NCBI RefSeq assembly: GCF_036860675.1
Contig: NZ_JAYKGK010000012.1
Location: 27,513-91,512 of the forward strand
Reading direction: 5' to 3'
Source: Rosettibacter primus
GTDB taxonomy: Bacteria; Bacteroidota; Ignavibacteria; Ignavibacteriales; Melioribacteraceae
DNA length: 64,000 nucleotides
Shown: positions 26,447 through 34,912 of the stretch, piece by piece
Position numbering within the stretch: position 1 is the stretch's first letter
How the letters are laid out: each line of letters starts with the position of its first letter
Notes under the pieces: model-generated
Databases searched by the model: none
Told to the model about the DNA's origin: nothing
What the model saw: the letters and a program-made list of their open reading frames with translations, nothing else
Made by a program: the position numbers and the translations under genes

Positions 26447-28645
26447 TTACACCTCCGTCTCAAAAGTTACAAAATTTACATTCATGCCCGTTCCTCCCAT
26501 AATTGGATCAATTACATATTTTGTAATTAATTGAGAATCACTTGCACCTTTCTGGAAAGCACGTTTTAACAATTTTGAATTATGACCAAATCCATGAACC
26601 ATGTAAACACAATCAGGTCTAATTCTTTCTGTTGCTTTTACTTTTACTTTGTTGCTGAGAATTCCATCTTGATTTTTCAATCGAATATATTGGCCGGATT
26701 TTAATCCCCACTTTTGAGTTACATCGGAATTAATCCACACTTCATTTTCTTCCATCATATCCATTAAGATTGGATTTGACTGTGTACGAGAAAATGAATG
26801 AACGGGAGCTCTGCCAAATAATAATCGATAATATCCAGCGGGTGGTTCTTCTGGTCTTTTGTACTTTGGAACGGGATCAAAACCTGCATGCAAAAGTTGA
26901 AGTGAATAAAATTCAATTTTACCTGAAGGAGTTGCAAATTCGGGTTCAATCCCATCTTCTATGTATATTGGATTTTTAGGACCGCGAATAATTCCTTCTT
27001 TCTTCAACTGCTCCAAACTTAGTCCACCTGCTTTTAATCTATAATCAAGATATTCTTCAATATGATTCCATGGGAAGTAATGACCAAGTCCAAGTTTGTC
27101 AGCTAATTTTTTTGCAATCCACCAATTTGGTTTTTGATTTGCAGGAGGTTCAACAACAGGTTGACGAATTCCAACAAAAGGGACCTTGAAAGCTGACATG
27201 TGCAGGTCATCATAACGTTCAAGATAAACAGATTCTGGCAAAACAACATCTGCCCAGCCTGCAATTTCACTTGGGATTACATCAATTACAACAAGTAAAT
27301 CTAAATTCTGGATTGCTTTAATTGTTTCTTCTTCATTAGGCAAAGCATGAATTAGGTTAGTTGCATAAACAAACCAACCTTTTATCGGGTAAGGCTTTTC
27401 AGTAATAGTTGCTTCTCGAATTCCAGTTGTAATTTCTTCTGAAGCAAAAGGATATTTATTCTCTGGATTATCTAATTTTTCTTTTGATGGATTTGGATAC
27501 GGTGGATATGGATAAGGCGGTAATGAATAATTAACAGGAAAGAAAAATCCACCTTTACGACCCCAGTTTCCTAAAAGAGCATTTAATAAAGCAATAGCAC
27601 GACTTCTTTGAGTATCATCACCATACCAAGTTGCATGTCTTCCAGGATGAACTAAAGTTGCTGGTTTATACATTGCCATCGTTCTTGCGGTCTTACGAAT
27701 TAATTCTGGTTCAATGCCTGTCTCTGGATAAGCCCATTCAGGTGTGTATTGAGAAATTTCAGCAGCAAATTGTTCGAAACCAAACCCATATTTTTGAACA
27801 TAATCTTTATCATAAAGATTTTCAGAAACAATTACATTCATCCATGCAAGCAAAAGAGCAATATCAGTTCCTGGTTTAATTGGCAAATAATATTTTGCTT
27901 TTGAAGCAGCAACTGAAAAACGTGGGTCAACAACAATAATTGTTGCATCGTTCTGAACTGCAGTAGCAAATTCTTGAACTTGAGTATTATGCATATTTTC
28001 GCCAAGATGAGAACCAATCAACACAAGACATTTTGTATTTTCAATATCAGTCCTTTCCGGTGAACCAATAGAATCACCAAAAGTCAATTCAAATCCAACA
28101 TCGCGTGGGCCGCGACATTGAGCAAAAGATGGAGCTGCAAAATTTACTGCGCCATATGCTCTTAACATGTGTTTAAGAAAATTACCACCGATACCATGAG
28201 AAAACGAAGCAACAGATTCTGGCCCATATTTTTCTTTAATTAATAACATCTTTTTAGCAATGTAATCGAGTGCTTCGTCCCATGTCACTTCTTTCCAGCT
28301 TTCTTGACCACGTTGTCGAGTTCGTATTAATGGAGAACGTAATCTATCAGGGTCATAATGTGCACCAATTCCACCTGTTCCACGAGGACATAATCTTCCT
28401 TTGCTTAATGGGTCATTGGGATGTCCTTCTATTTTCCATAACCTGCCATCTTTCACATAAGCAATTGCACCGCATTTCCAGAAACAGATATCACAATAAG
28501 TTGGAATTTTCTGAATTCCTTTAACCTTTTTATCATTAATTTTTTTCGCACCTTTAATAACTGGATTTAAAGCTGATGATACTGCAGCAGCTCCAATTGT
28601 GAATCCAGTTAACTTCAAGAATTTCCTTCTTGATATTGCATTCAT
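26447..28645 (-). CDS. Molybdopterin oxidoreductase, polysulfide/thiosulfate-reductase-like catalytic subunit
   Basis: The 732-aa DMSO-reductase-superfamily enzyme is exported by Tat: SRRKFLK at 5-11, then a hydrophobic stretch. The [4Fe-4S] ligands are C51, C54, C58 and C86 (C-x2-C-x3-C-x27-C), and C177 (PSFAQCRGP) is at the Mo-ligand position, as in PsrA/PhsA rather than Ser (DMSO reductase) or Asp (NarG). Later motifs such as LIGSHLGENMHN, VDPRFS and PGTDIALLLAW bind the MGD cofactors. Gene order A-B-gap-C with YeeE/YedE and rhodanese genes supports a sulfur substrate such as polysulfide or thiosulfate; arsenate or tetrathionate enzymes are less likely but not excluded. Confidence 0.9.
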   Translation of the reverse strand: MNAISRRKFLKLTGFTIGAAAVSSALNPVIKGAKKINDKKVKGIQKIPTYCDICFWKCGAIAYVKDGRLWKIEGHPNDPLSKGRLCPRGTGGIGAHYDPDRLRSPLIRTRQRGQESWKEVTWDEALDYIAKKMLLIKEKYGPESVASFSHGIGGNFLKHMLRAYGAVNFAAPSFAQCRGPRDVGFELTFGDSIGSPERTDIENTKCLVLIGSHLGENMHNTQVQEFATAVQNDATIIVVDPRFSVAASKAKYYLPIKPGTDIALLLAWMNVIVSENLYDKDYVQKYGFGFEQFAAEISQYTPEWAYPETGIEPELIRKTARTMAMYKPATLVHPGRHATWYGDDTQRSRAIALLNALLGNWGRKGGFFFPVNYSLPPYPYPPYPNPSKEKLDNPENKYPFASEEITTGIREATITEKPYPIKGWFVYATNLIHALPNEEETIKAIQNLDLLVVIDVIPSEIAGWADVVLPESVYLERYDDLHMSAFKVPFVGIRQPVVEPPANQKPNWWIAKKLADKLGLGHYFPWNHIEEYLDYRLKAGGLSLEQLKKEGIIRGPKNPIYIEDGIEPEFATPSGKIEFYSLQLLHAGFDPVPKYKRPEEPPAGYYRLLFGRAPVHSFSRTQSNPILMDMMEENEVWINSDVTQKWGLKSGQYIRLKNQDGILSNKVKVKATERIRPDCVYMVHGFGHNSKLLKRAFQKGASDSQLITKYVIDPIMGGTGMNVNFVTFETEV

Positions 28646-28647
28646 TC

Positions 28648-29088
28648 CTACCTCGTAATAGATTTTATTAATTCTTTTATTTCACTGCATTGATTATATT
28701 TTTTATAAACATCACAGCTACGGCAATCTTTTTTTTCACATATAGTTTTTGGATGCTCATAATTCCAGCATGGTTCGCTATGACCACTATAAGCTTTACA
28801 ATTTTTTCTATCTTTTAAAGAGCACTTAACAATCTTCCAGCAAGGAATAAGTGAATACAAAGTTTTAATTCCATTAATACTTATTTTGGCTTCGTTTATA
28901 GCTTTGCGAATGCATTCAATCCTTTCAATATCGGATTTTGAATAAAGTCTTTGATTAGATTCTTTTTTGTAAGGAATTATTAATCCTTCTCTTTCATACA
29001 TTCGTAAAGTATGAACAGAAATATTAAGCAATTTTGCTGCAGTGCTTATTGGAAATATTGGTTCGTCGTTTTCTATTTTATTTATCAT
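28648..29088 (-). CDS. MerR-family regulator with C-terminal two-CW cysteine domain
   Basis: The 146-aa protein has an N-terminal MerR winged helix (FPISTAAKLLNISVHTLRMYEREGLIIPY) and a short linker helix. In place of a normal effector domain there is a cysteine-rich tail: C83, C89, C97, C107, C117, C122, C125, C134 in the pattern PCW...KC...NCKAY...PCW...C..DC..C, the two-CW arrangement I recall from some sensory proteins. This probably binds an FeS cluster or metal, or senses sulfur/redox state. It ends 2 nt before the reductase start, and a perfect 26-bp palindrome stands 15 bp upstream of its ATG, so it very likely controls the whole sulfur operon and itself. Confidence 0.88.
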   Translation of the reverse strand: MINKIENDEPIFPISTAAKLLNISVHTLRMYEREGLIIPYKKESNQRLYSKSDIERIECIRKAINEAKISINGIKTLYSLIPCWKIVKCSLKDRKNCKAYSGHSEPCWNYEHPKTICEKKDCRSCDVYKKYNQCSEIKELIKSITR

Positions 29089-29103
29089 TTATTCATCTTA
29101 ATA

Positions 29104-29129
29104 AAGTTGATATTTATAAATATCAACTT
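29104..29129. promoter_or_regulatory. 26-bp perfect palindrome, probable MerR-type operator
   Basis: The half-site AAGTTGATATTTA is followed directly by its exact reverse complement. The dyad lies 15 bp upstream of the MerR gene ATG (29088) in the promoter region of the reductase operon. MerR dimers bind dyads of this size within stretched promoters. I could not assign the -35/-10 elements. Confidence 0.7.
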
Positions 29130-29286
29130 ATTTGCCAGATATAATTATTAATTTTATTTATTAATGCAGTTTTTGAAGAATAAATATTTTCAAATATTAG
29201 AAAAGAGAAGAATTGTTTTGTAAGATTGGGAATAAGCGGAGTGAATGTCTAAATAGAGATTTCAGTTACTTAATCGGAGTTTAAAT

Positions 29287-30468
29287 TTATTTTGATATAT
29301 CGTTCATCATCTTTTGCAAGCTAAAGAAATTTGAAACAAGATATTTTTTCTTAGCTTTAAAACTGTTAAATAACTCTAACTGTTTACCTTTCAATTCGGC
29401 TCCATATTTCGCTTCTATAAGAATTTTATCTTCTGTTAGAAAATCTATTTCTATTTTATCTTTATAAACATAAGAAGGATTTTTATGCATAATTTTCAAG
29501 AAGATATAATTTTCAAATAAACTTCCTTTATCACGAAATCCTGTAAATACATTTCTTATACCGAGGTCAGAAGCATAAATTTTTTTCGCTGATAATATTC
29601 TTTCATTCGTAGTTCCATATCTTGGTAAAAGATATATTAAATAAGTATATTGAAAATAATCCAAGAATCTTTTAACTGTATCAGGAGATATCTTTAATAT
29701 ATTTGCTAGCTTATTAATACTAAATACTTTTCCACATCTTTCCATAAGCAGAAGAAAGAAATCTTTAAGTAAATATGAATCTTTAATATTATACTGTGCA
29801 GCAATATCCTTAAGAATTATGTCATCAACAAGTTCCTTTAAATAATCAATGCCTCCTCGAAGAACATATTCTGGTATACCGCCTGTAGAAAGAAAATCTT
29901 CAAAATATCTATCGTATAAATGAGCATCTCTTTTATCAATTTTAATATTCTTAAAAAGCAAATATTCTTCAAAATCAAGAGGCAGTATTTCAATAATCTT
30001 AGTTCTTCCAGTGATAAAACTTTTTTTACTTTTTAGAATTGATGACTGTGATGATGATGCAAATATTTTAACATTCTGATTATCATAAAGATTTTTTAAC
30101 TGCTGTTCGAATGCTTCTTTATAAGCAACTTCATCTATAAAAAGAAAAACTTTCTCTGTAAATCTTATTCTATGAATCTTTCTATAATCATCAATTATTT
30201 CAATAATTGATTTTTTTGACAACAAATAATCATCAGCACTTATATAAAAAATTTTTCGAGGATTAATGTTTTCTTTTTCCAATAAACTGTTAATCATTAA
30301 TTTCATTAAAGTAGTTTTGCCAATCCTTCTTAAACCAGTTAAGAAGACAATATCTTTTGTTTTTAACTGTAAACTTAGCTGGTCCATTATATATTGGCGA
30401 GGATAAATACCACTTATATTGTATTCTCCTTCCCACCAGGGGTTATATCTGTAATATATCTCTTCCAT
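29287..30468 (-). CDS. AAA-type ATPase with DUF4143 domain
   Basis: The product, about 393 aa, starts at the ATG at 30468 (MEEIYYRYNPWWEG). It has Walker A GLRRIGKTTL, Walker B VFLFIDEVAY, an SSSQSSIL sensor-like segment and a C-terminal DUF4143 region ending in a PD-(D/E)xK-like pattern (YKDKIEIDFLTEDKILIEAKYG). This layout is common, often horizontally spread, in Bacteria and Archaea, and its function is poorly known. The upstream frame to 30540 only reads through the twin palindromes and is not credible as coding. It is probably an independent, autoregulated gene dropped between two respiratory operons. Confidence 0.85.
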   Translation of the reverse strand: MEEIYYRYNPWWEGEYNISGIYPRQYIMDQLSLQLKTKDIVFLTGLRRIGKTTLMKLMINSLLEKENINPRKIFYISADDYLLSKKSIIEIIDDYRKIHRIRFTEKVFLFIDEVAYKEAFEQQLKNLYDNQNVKIFASSSQSSILKSKKSFITGRTKIIEILPLDFEEYLLFKNIKIDKRDAHLYDRYFEDFLSTGGIPEYVLRGGIDYLKELVDDIILKDIAAQYNIKDSYLLKDFFLLLMERCGKVFSINKLANILKISPDTVKRFLDYFQYTYLIYLLPRYGTTNERILSAKKIYASDLGIRNVFTGFRDKGSLFENYIFLKIMHKNPSYVYKDKIEIDFLTEDKILIEAKYGAELKGKQLELFNSFKAKKKYLVSNFFSLQKMMNDISK

Positions 30469-30480
30469 GACAATCCAAAT

Positions 30481-30530
30481 ATACGACAGCATCGTATAAA
30501 AAAGCAAGATTTCATACGATAGCATCGTAT
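30481..30530. promoter_or_regulatory. Twin 17-bp palindromes upstream of the ATPase gene
   Basis: Two near-identical dyads of form ATACGA-N5-TCGTAT lie at 30481-30497 and 30514-30530 (spacers CAGCA and TAGCA). They are 33 bp apart centre to centre, about three helical turns. The proximal one ends 12 nt from the ATPase ATG, overlapping where the ribosome site should be. The arrangement is that of a cooperative operator, but the cognate regulator is unknown. Confidence 0.75.
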
Positions 30531-30533
30531 ATT

Positions 30534-33296
30534 TTACCAATCAGGCAAAATGCATTTCTTAGTTATATTTCTTTTTACTTTATCATAATCCGAAAGAGCA
30601 TCTTTCATTAATTGGGAATTGGATAGATGGCAGGTTAAACAGGCACCAATTGTTAAAATTCTTTTTTGCTCTTCTATTGTAAATGGTCTGCTGTTTTTTC
30701 TGGTAGTTGAATTCTTACTTCTTTCTCCCAAAAATCCAATCCATGCATCCAGTGGCAATCCATCATATTTTGATAATGCATAGTGTGGAGTGAAAATCCA
30801 TCTACCTTTCTTACCTTCAATCTTGTATTCTAATTTTCCTCTGCCATAACCTAATGCAACAGGATTATTATGACACGATTCGCACGAGCGTGATTCTTTT
30901 CTAATAGTATGTGAAAAAGATGGTGCATAAAATCTCTTGAAAATTATTTCATCACTTCTGCTGAATTTATCTTTATCAATTGTTATTATCATACCTGGTA
31001 TAAAATTGTCAATTATTCTTTCTTTGCTTCCATCTTGATTTTTTATTTCCTTTACTCCAAGCGAAGGATACTCTGCTAAAAAATCTTTTGCATGTTCAAT
31101 CCATTCGCCTTTCATTTCTTTATTATTCAATAAATCATAACCAACACCATTTCTATTAAATTCAGTATGACACCCAATACACTGCGGCGACCATGCAGTA
31201 TGACAAGCTGAACAGCTTAAATCTTTGTGAGCTTTTCCATTAATACAAATAGTAAGTGGAGGTTTTATTTTTACTGTGGTATTACTTTGTTTTTTAATTA
31301 AATAGGCTTCATTGCCTTCAATGTAAGAATTAATTATCGGCAAGTTCGATTTTTTTGTTATTAAAAATTTTTTATTCTGAACATCATACTTTCTCAACTC
31401 TATAATTTTTTTTGATTCATAATCCAATTGGTCAAAAGTTTTTGTATTTGGTTCTCCTGCCAGATGACAATCATTGCACTTTATACTCACCTGCTCTTCT
31501 TTGTGTTTGTATAATTTTCCATCTCCCATAATTTCATAAGAAAGATGACAATCAATACACAACATCCCCTTTTCAAAATGAATATCTGGAACTTTTTTAA
31601 TAAATATTCTTCCATCATTTAGCATTCGATAATTCTTATCTTCCGGCAAATTACTTAATTGAGTTTCATGCCAGCCTTCATAATTTGTTGAAATTCTTCC
31701 CGAACGAGAATGACAACCAAAACAATAATCATTAGAACTGGGCAATTTTATATCAGGATGAAATTCAACATTCCCAAAGTCGCTATTTAATAATACTTGC
31801 TTAATTTTATTTTGCTCATCTTGTAATTTTGTAATCTTGTAATTATGTAAATATTCTAAAGCATCATCAGAATAATTTAAGTGACATGCATTACAACCAC
31901 CGCCTCTTGATGATTGATTAATTGGCCCTAACTCTTTCTTTTCATTTGAAAGATGACATGAAGCACATAAATTTTTTAAATGAGTTTCAGATGGTGAATT
32001 TCCTACTTCATCTATTCTATATAATTGGTCAAGAGAATTACTTTCATCAAAAACAAATTTATTTACATTTACTATTCCACTCATAGAATTCATTAATGAA
32101 TTTTCAACTCTTTCAACTATTGCAGAATGACATTCAGACAAGCCGCAGCTCTTCTTTGCTGAAGATAAATTACCTGGTATTAAAATCATATTACTGTGAG
32201 CTGAATTTTTATTTAAAGTGAAAGGATTTCCAGAGTGGCAAGAAACACAACCTATGGAATTCGGATTGTGTGAGACTGATAACCCGATTGTATTGTTATG
32301 ACAACTCAAACAGCCTTCATATCTTCCCATTACTAGATTTATTTTTACATCATTACTTGTTGTGAAAAAATTTTTAAAGTCACTTATAGTATCATTAAAA
32401 GTATTTTCATAAACATTAATTTCCCAGGGAAGCATGAACTTCCAATTTTCACCTCTGAAATAAAATCCAATTATTGTTAACAAAGAATAAAAAAGAAACA
32501 ATATGAATAAAAATGTCTTTGCTAATCTTGATTTTTCTTTATTTAAAAAAGGAAGCAAGTAAATAATTACTAACAGAATCAAAATAAAAATTAAAAATAT
32601 TGATGGATAACTTAGCCAATGAAAAATTTCCTGTATACCAACTAAATACCAGGGACCTTTTACAATTAGATTAGATTTATCATGAAGTGATGGCGGCAGT
32701 AAAAGAGAAAATATTATTAATGGAATAATTAAAATTGATAATGCTCTTGATTGAGGGAAATTGGTTTTAGCATGTTCAATAATAAACAAAAGAAGAAATA
32801 CAGTAGCAGTTGCTATATGATGAACATAAATTAACTGAAGATTTTCTACGGTGCCAAGGAAAAAATATGCAAGTGAATCACCTATTATTGGAATTTTATT
32901 AAATAAACTTGAAAATATGCTGTGTGCTAATTGACTTTCAGAATCACCTTTTAATATAAAACCGCTTAGCATTATATAAATTGTTATCAAAATTGTAATA
33001 GTTAATCTTAACCAAACATTAGCTTTAACATTCTTTTCAGTTGATAATCTCAGGTGGTCCCAAAAATGAAGAACAGTAAAAATTAAGAAAAACTGAGCAC
33101 TCCAATAATGAAGGCTTCTAATCAGTTTGGCATTTTCATTTACCAGCAGCAATTTTGATATTGACTCAAGAGGTTTTGATACATCATACGGAATTGCTAA
33201 AAATATTCCGGATACTACACTAATTAAAAACGATGCAAATGCAATATGCCCAAATGTTACACCAAATATTCTTATATACTGTTTTTCTTTATTCAT
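30534..33296 (-). CDS. Cytochrome b fused to a multihaem (about 12 c-type haems) cytochrome c
   Basis: The product, about 920 aa, has an N-terminal membrane cytochrome b. Bis-His haem ligands appear as SLHYW...VLHFW (14 residues apart) and VHH...EHAK (15 apart), the cytochrome b6 spacing. The quinol-oxidation loop reads GPWYLVGIQEIF where PEWY is usual. From about residue 340 onwards the periplasmic part has eleven CxxCH motifs (CLSCH, CVSCH, CASCH, CNACH, CFGCH, CIDCH, CNDCH, CSACH, CIGCH, CESCH, CLTCH) plus one C-x4-CH (CGLSECH). The ATG at 33296 lies inside the end of the Rieske gene, so the two are translationally coupled. It looks like a menaquinol-oxidising complex that passes electrons to a multihaem wire. 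Confidence 0.85.
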   Translation of the reverse strand: MNKEKQYIRIFGVTFGHIAFASFLISVVSGIFLAIPYDVSKPLESISKLLLVNENAKLIRSLHYWSAQFFLIFTVLHFWDHLRLSTEKNVKANVWLRLTITILITIYIMLSGFILKGDSESQLAHSIFSSLFNKIPIIGDSLAYFFLGTVENLQLIYVHHIATATVFLLLFIIEHAKTNFPQSRALSILIIPLIIFSLLLPPSLHDKSNLIVKGPWYLVGIQEIFHWLSYPSIFLIFILILLVIIYLLPFLNKEKSRLAKTFLFILFLFYSLLTIIGFYFRGENWKFMLPWEINVYENTFNDTISDFKNFFTTSNDVKINLVMGRYEGCLSCHNNTIGLSVSHNPNSIGCVSCHSGNPFTLNKNSAHSNMILIPGNLSSAKKSCGLSECHSAIVERVENSLMNSMSGIVNVNKFVFDESNSLDQLYRIDEVGNSPSETHLKNLCASCHLSNEKKELGPINQSSRGGGCNACHLNYSDDALEYLHNYKITKLQDEQNKIKQVLLNSDFGNVEFHPDIKLPSSNDYCFGCHSRSGRISTNYEGWHETQLSNLPEDKNYRMLNDGRIFIKKVPDIHFEKGMLCIDCHLSYEIMGDGKLYKHKEEQVSIKCNDCHLAGEPNTKTFDQLDYESKKIIELRKYDVQNKKFLITKKSNLPIINSYIEGNEAYLIKKQSNTTVKIKPPLTICINGKAHKDLSCSACHTAWSPQCIGCHTEFNRNGVGYDLLNNKEMKGEWIEHAKDFLAEYPSLGVKEIKNQDGSKERIIDNFIPGMIITIDKDKFSRSDEIIFKRFYAPSFSHTIRKESRSCESCHNNPVALGYGRGKLEYKIEGKKGRWIFTPHYALSKYDGLPLDAWIGFLGERSKNSTTRKNSRPFTIEEQKRILTIGACLTCHLSNSQLMKDALSDYDKVKRNITKKCILPDW

Positions 33297-33678
33297 ACAC
33301 GAAATATTGTTGAGAGGAATTATCAAGTTGAATATTTAACTTTTTTAAATCGCTATTGGCAGGTCCTTCTAAAACTTTTCCATAAAAAGAATATTTTGAA
33401 CCGTGGCATTTACATATTAACTGATTTAATTCGACTTTATCAATCTTACAGCCAAGATGTGTACACTTTGCCGATAAAACAATAATATCATTTCTGTTTT
33501 TATGAACAATTATATCATTAAAAAAATTTATACCTTCATTTAAATCTTTTGGTAAAAATATTTTTCTACCTGAGGATAATTTTCTTACCTTCTCATTTGA
33601 GAAATATGCTATTACAAATAAAGGCAGCAATAAAATTTTATATAAGTATTTTAGAAATCTTTTTCTGGTTATTTTCAC
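33289..33678 (-). CDS. Rieske [2Fe-2S] protein
   Basis: The 129-aa protein has a positively charged start and one membrane anchor (about 12-27). The Rieske ligands are C72-T-H74-L-G-C77 and C89-K-C91-H92-G-S, which include the two cluster Cys, two cluster His and the disulfide pair. Very short C-terminal region; it pairs with the cytochrome b gene that starts within its last codons. With mobA 6 nt upstream this forms a mobA-Rieske-cytochrome operon. No separate cytochrome c1 or subunit IV gene is present; the fused multihaem part must take that role. Confidence 0.93.
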   Translation of the reverse strand: MKITRKRFLKYLYKILLLPLFVIAYFSNEKVRKLSSGRKIFLPKDLNEGINFFNDIIVHKNRNDIIVLSAKCTHLGCKIDKVELNQLICKCHGSKYSFYGKVLEGPANSDLKKLNIQLDNSSQQYFVYE

Positions 33679-33684
33679 TGGAAT

Positions 33685-34305
33685 TCAAAATAATTTTTCT
33701 TTAACATATTCATAATCTTCAGGTGTATTCATATTAAAAAACAAGTCGCTGAAATAATATTTCTCATTTTCGACATTTACGATTTCGGCACCAACTCTTT
33801 CAATAAAATTTTTCATACTGAAAATAAAAGATTTTTTTTCTTCATAAATTTTTTTTGCAATAAAATTAGCACTTAACACTTGTTCAGCAATTGGAAGTAT
33901 TTTTTTTGAATAAATTCCAACTGAATGATGAACAATTCCTTCAGCTTTTGGGACAACAATTAATTCTTCAGTTTTAATTTCAAGAAGGTGATTAATTAAA
34001 TTTGTTGTTACAAAAGGAGTATCACATGAAAGAACAAAAATTTTTTCAACATCAAGTTCCGAAAGAGTTGAATGAATACCTGAAAGCGGGCCAAGATTCG
34101 GATATATATCTTTAATCTTTTTCAAGTTTAGAAAGTCAAATTCTTCCGGCGTATTTGTACTAATCACAATTTTATCAAAAGCTGAACTAATTCTTTCATA
34201 TAAAATTTCTATTAAAGTTTTATCATCAATTTTAAGCAAAGCTTTATTTGTGCCCATCCTCTGGCTCAACCCACCTGATAATATGACCCCTGCAACATTA
34301 TTCAT
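33685..34305 (-). CDS. mobA: Molybdenum cofactor guanylyltransferase
   Basis: MobA adds GMP to Mo-molybdopterin to make the guanine dinucleotide cofactor used by DMSO-reductase-family enzymes such as the one at 26447-28645. The product, about 206 aa, starts at ATG 34305 and shows AGVILSGGLSQRMGTNKALL, the nucleotide-binding loop, then LGPLSGIHSTL and VLSCDTPFVT. The frame is open to 34383, but that stretch contains a neighbour's terminator hairpin, so the shorter start is right. Confidence 0.93.
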   Translation of the reverse strand: MNNVAGVILSGGLSQRMGTNKALLKIDDKTLIEILYERISSAFDKIVISTNTPEEFDFLNLKKIKDIYPNLGPLSGIHSTLSELDVEKIFVLSCDTPFVTTNLINHLLEIKTEELIVVPKAEGIVHHSVGIYSKKILPIAEQVLSANFIAKKIYEEKKSFIFSMKNFIERVGAEIVNVENEKYYFSDLFFNMNTPEDYEYVKEKLF

Positions 34306-34362
34306 AAGATTATTATTAAATAAATTTTCACATGCAAGATTATGATAAATAAATGAAATAGA

Positions 34363-34388
34363 AAAGGGTGCTTCATCGAGCACCCTTT
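34363..34388 (-). terminator. Rho-independent terminator
   Basis: AAAGGGTGCT pairs perfectly with AGCACCCTTT over 10 bp around a 6-nt loop, followed on the minus strand by TCTATTT. It stands 6 bp after the end of the small membrane protein gene, separating it from mobA. Confidence 0.8.
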
Positions 34389-34394
34389 AAATTA

Positions 34395-34832
34395 CTATGA
34401 AGTTGTTTCGACAGGTTTTTCTTTCTGTTTATATATCAGTGATGTGATTATTCCAAGAATTACATACTGAATAAATCCATAAACAAACCATTGAAAAGTA
34501 AGATAATATGGAAGTGGATAAACAATATATTGATAATATGCTGCAGGCAGACTCATAAACAATCCTATATAAATTCCATAACGCAGACCTTCGAGCCAAC
34601 CTTTATTTTCATAACCTTTAATAAAAATGAAGACAAAAAAGAAAGACCAGATTAAATCAACTACCCGACCAACCCACATTTTGCTCTGCATTTCTTCCAT
34701 TGGGCGAAATACTTTTGATATTTCTTCTTTTGCATAAACAGATGAAAGTATAACATTGTGTACAAGAGCATTAGTAAATTCAAGAATTATAAAGACCACT
34801 ATAAAAGCAATAATTAGTTTTTTTACATTCAT
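34395..34832 (-). CDS. Small four-helix membrane protein of unknown function
   Basis: The 145-aa protein has an N-terminal helix (about 6-25), a charged soluble loop (VYAKEEISKVFRPMEEMQSKMW) and three more helices, ending in a charged tail. The sequence VVDLIWSFFFVFIFIKGYENKGWLEGLRYGIYIGL recalls small DUF-type membrane proteins in many bacteria, but I cannot name the family. No catalytic residues stand out. It has its own terminator and a gap upstream, so it is probably monocistronic. Confidence 0.7.
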   Translation of the reverse strand: MNVKKLIIAFIVVFIILEFTNALVHNVILSSVYAKEEISKVFRPMEEMQSKMWVGRVVDLIWSFFFVFIFIKGYENKGWLEGLRYGIYIGLFMSLPAAYYQYIVYPLPYYLTFQWFVYGFIQYVILGIITSLIYKQKEKPVETTS

Positions 34833-34912
34833 AACAGCCTCCTAATTGGTTGGTGTTATTATTAATTAATTTGAGGATAAAAGGCAGAAAAACCAAAAAT
34901 AAATTTTCATCA

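Noticed and set aside
25926..26502. Overlapping plus-strand frames inside the FeS and Mo subunit genes
   Set aside because: They are antisense shadows with unlikely His/Cys-rich compositions and no start signals.
28648..29088. MerR-type regulator as a mercury or copper sensor
   Set aside because: Normal metal-binding loops are absent and no detoxification genes are adjacent; the tail is a two-CW pattern instead.
30469..30540. N-terminal extension of the DUF4143 ATPase
   Set aside because: The extension merely translates the twin palindromes, giving repeated YTMLSY words.
34306..34383. Longer N-terminus of MobA
   Set aside because: It would translate the terminator hairpin at 34363-34388; the conserved start AGVILSGG lies just after ATG 34305.
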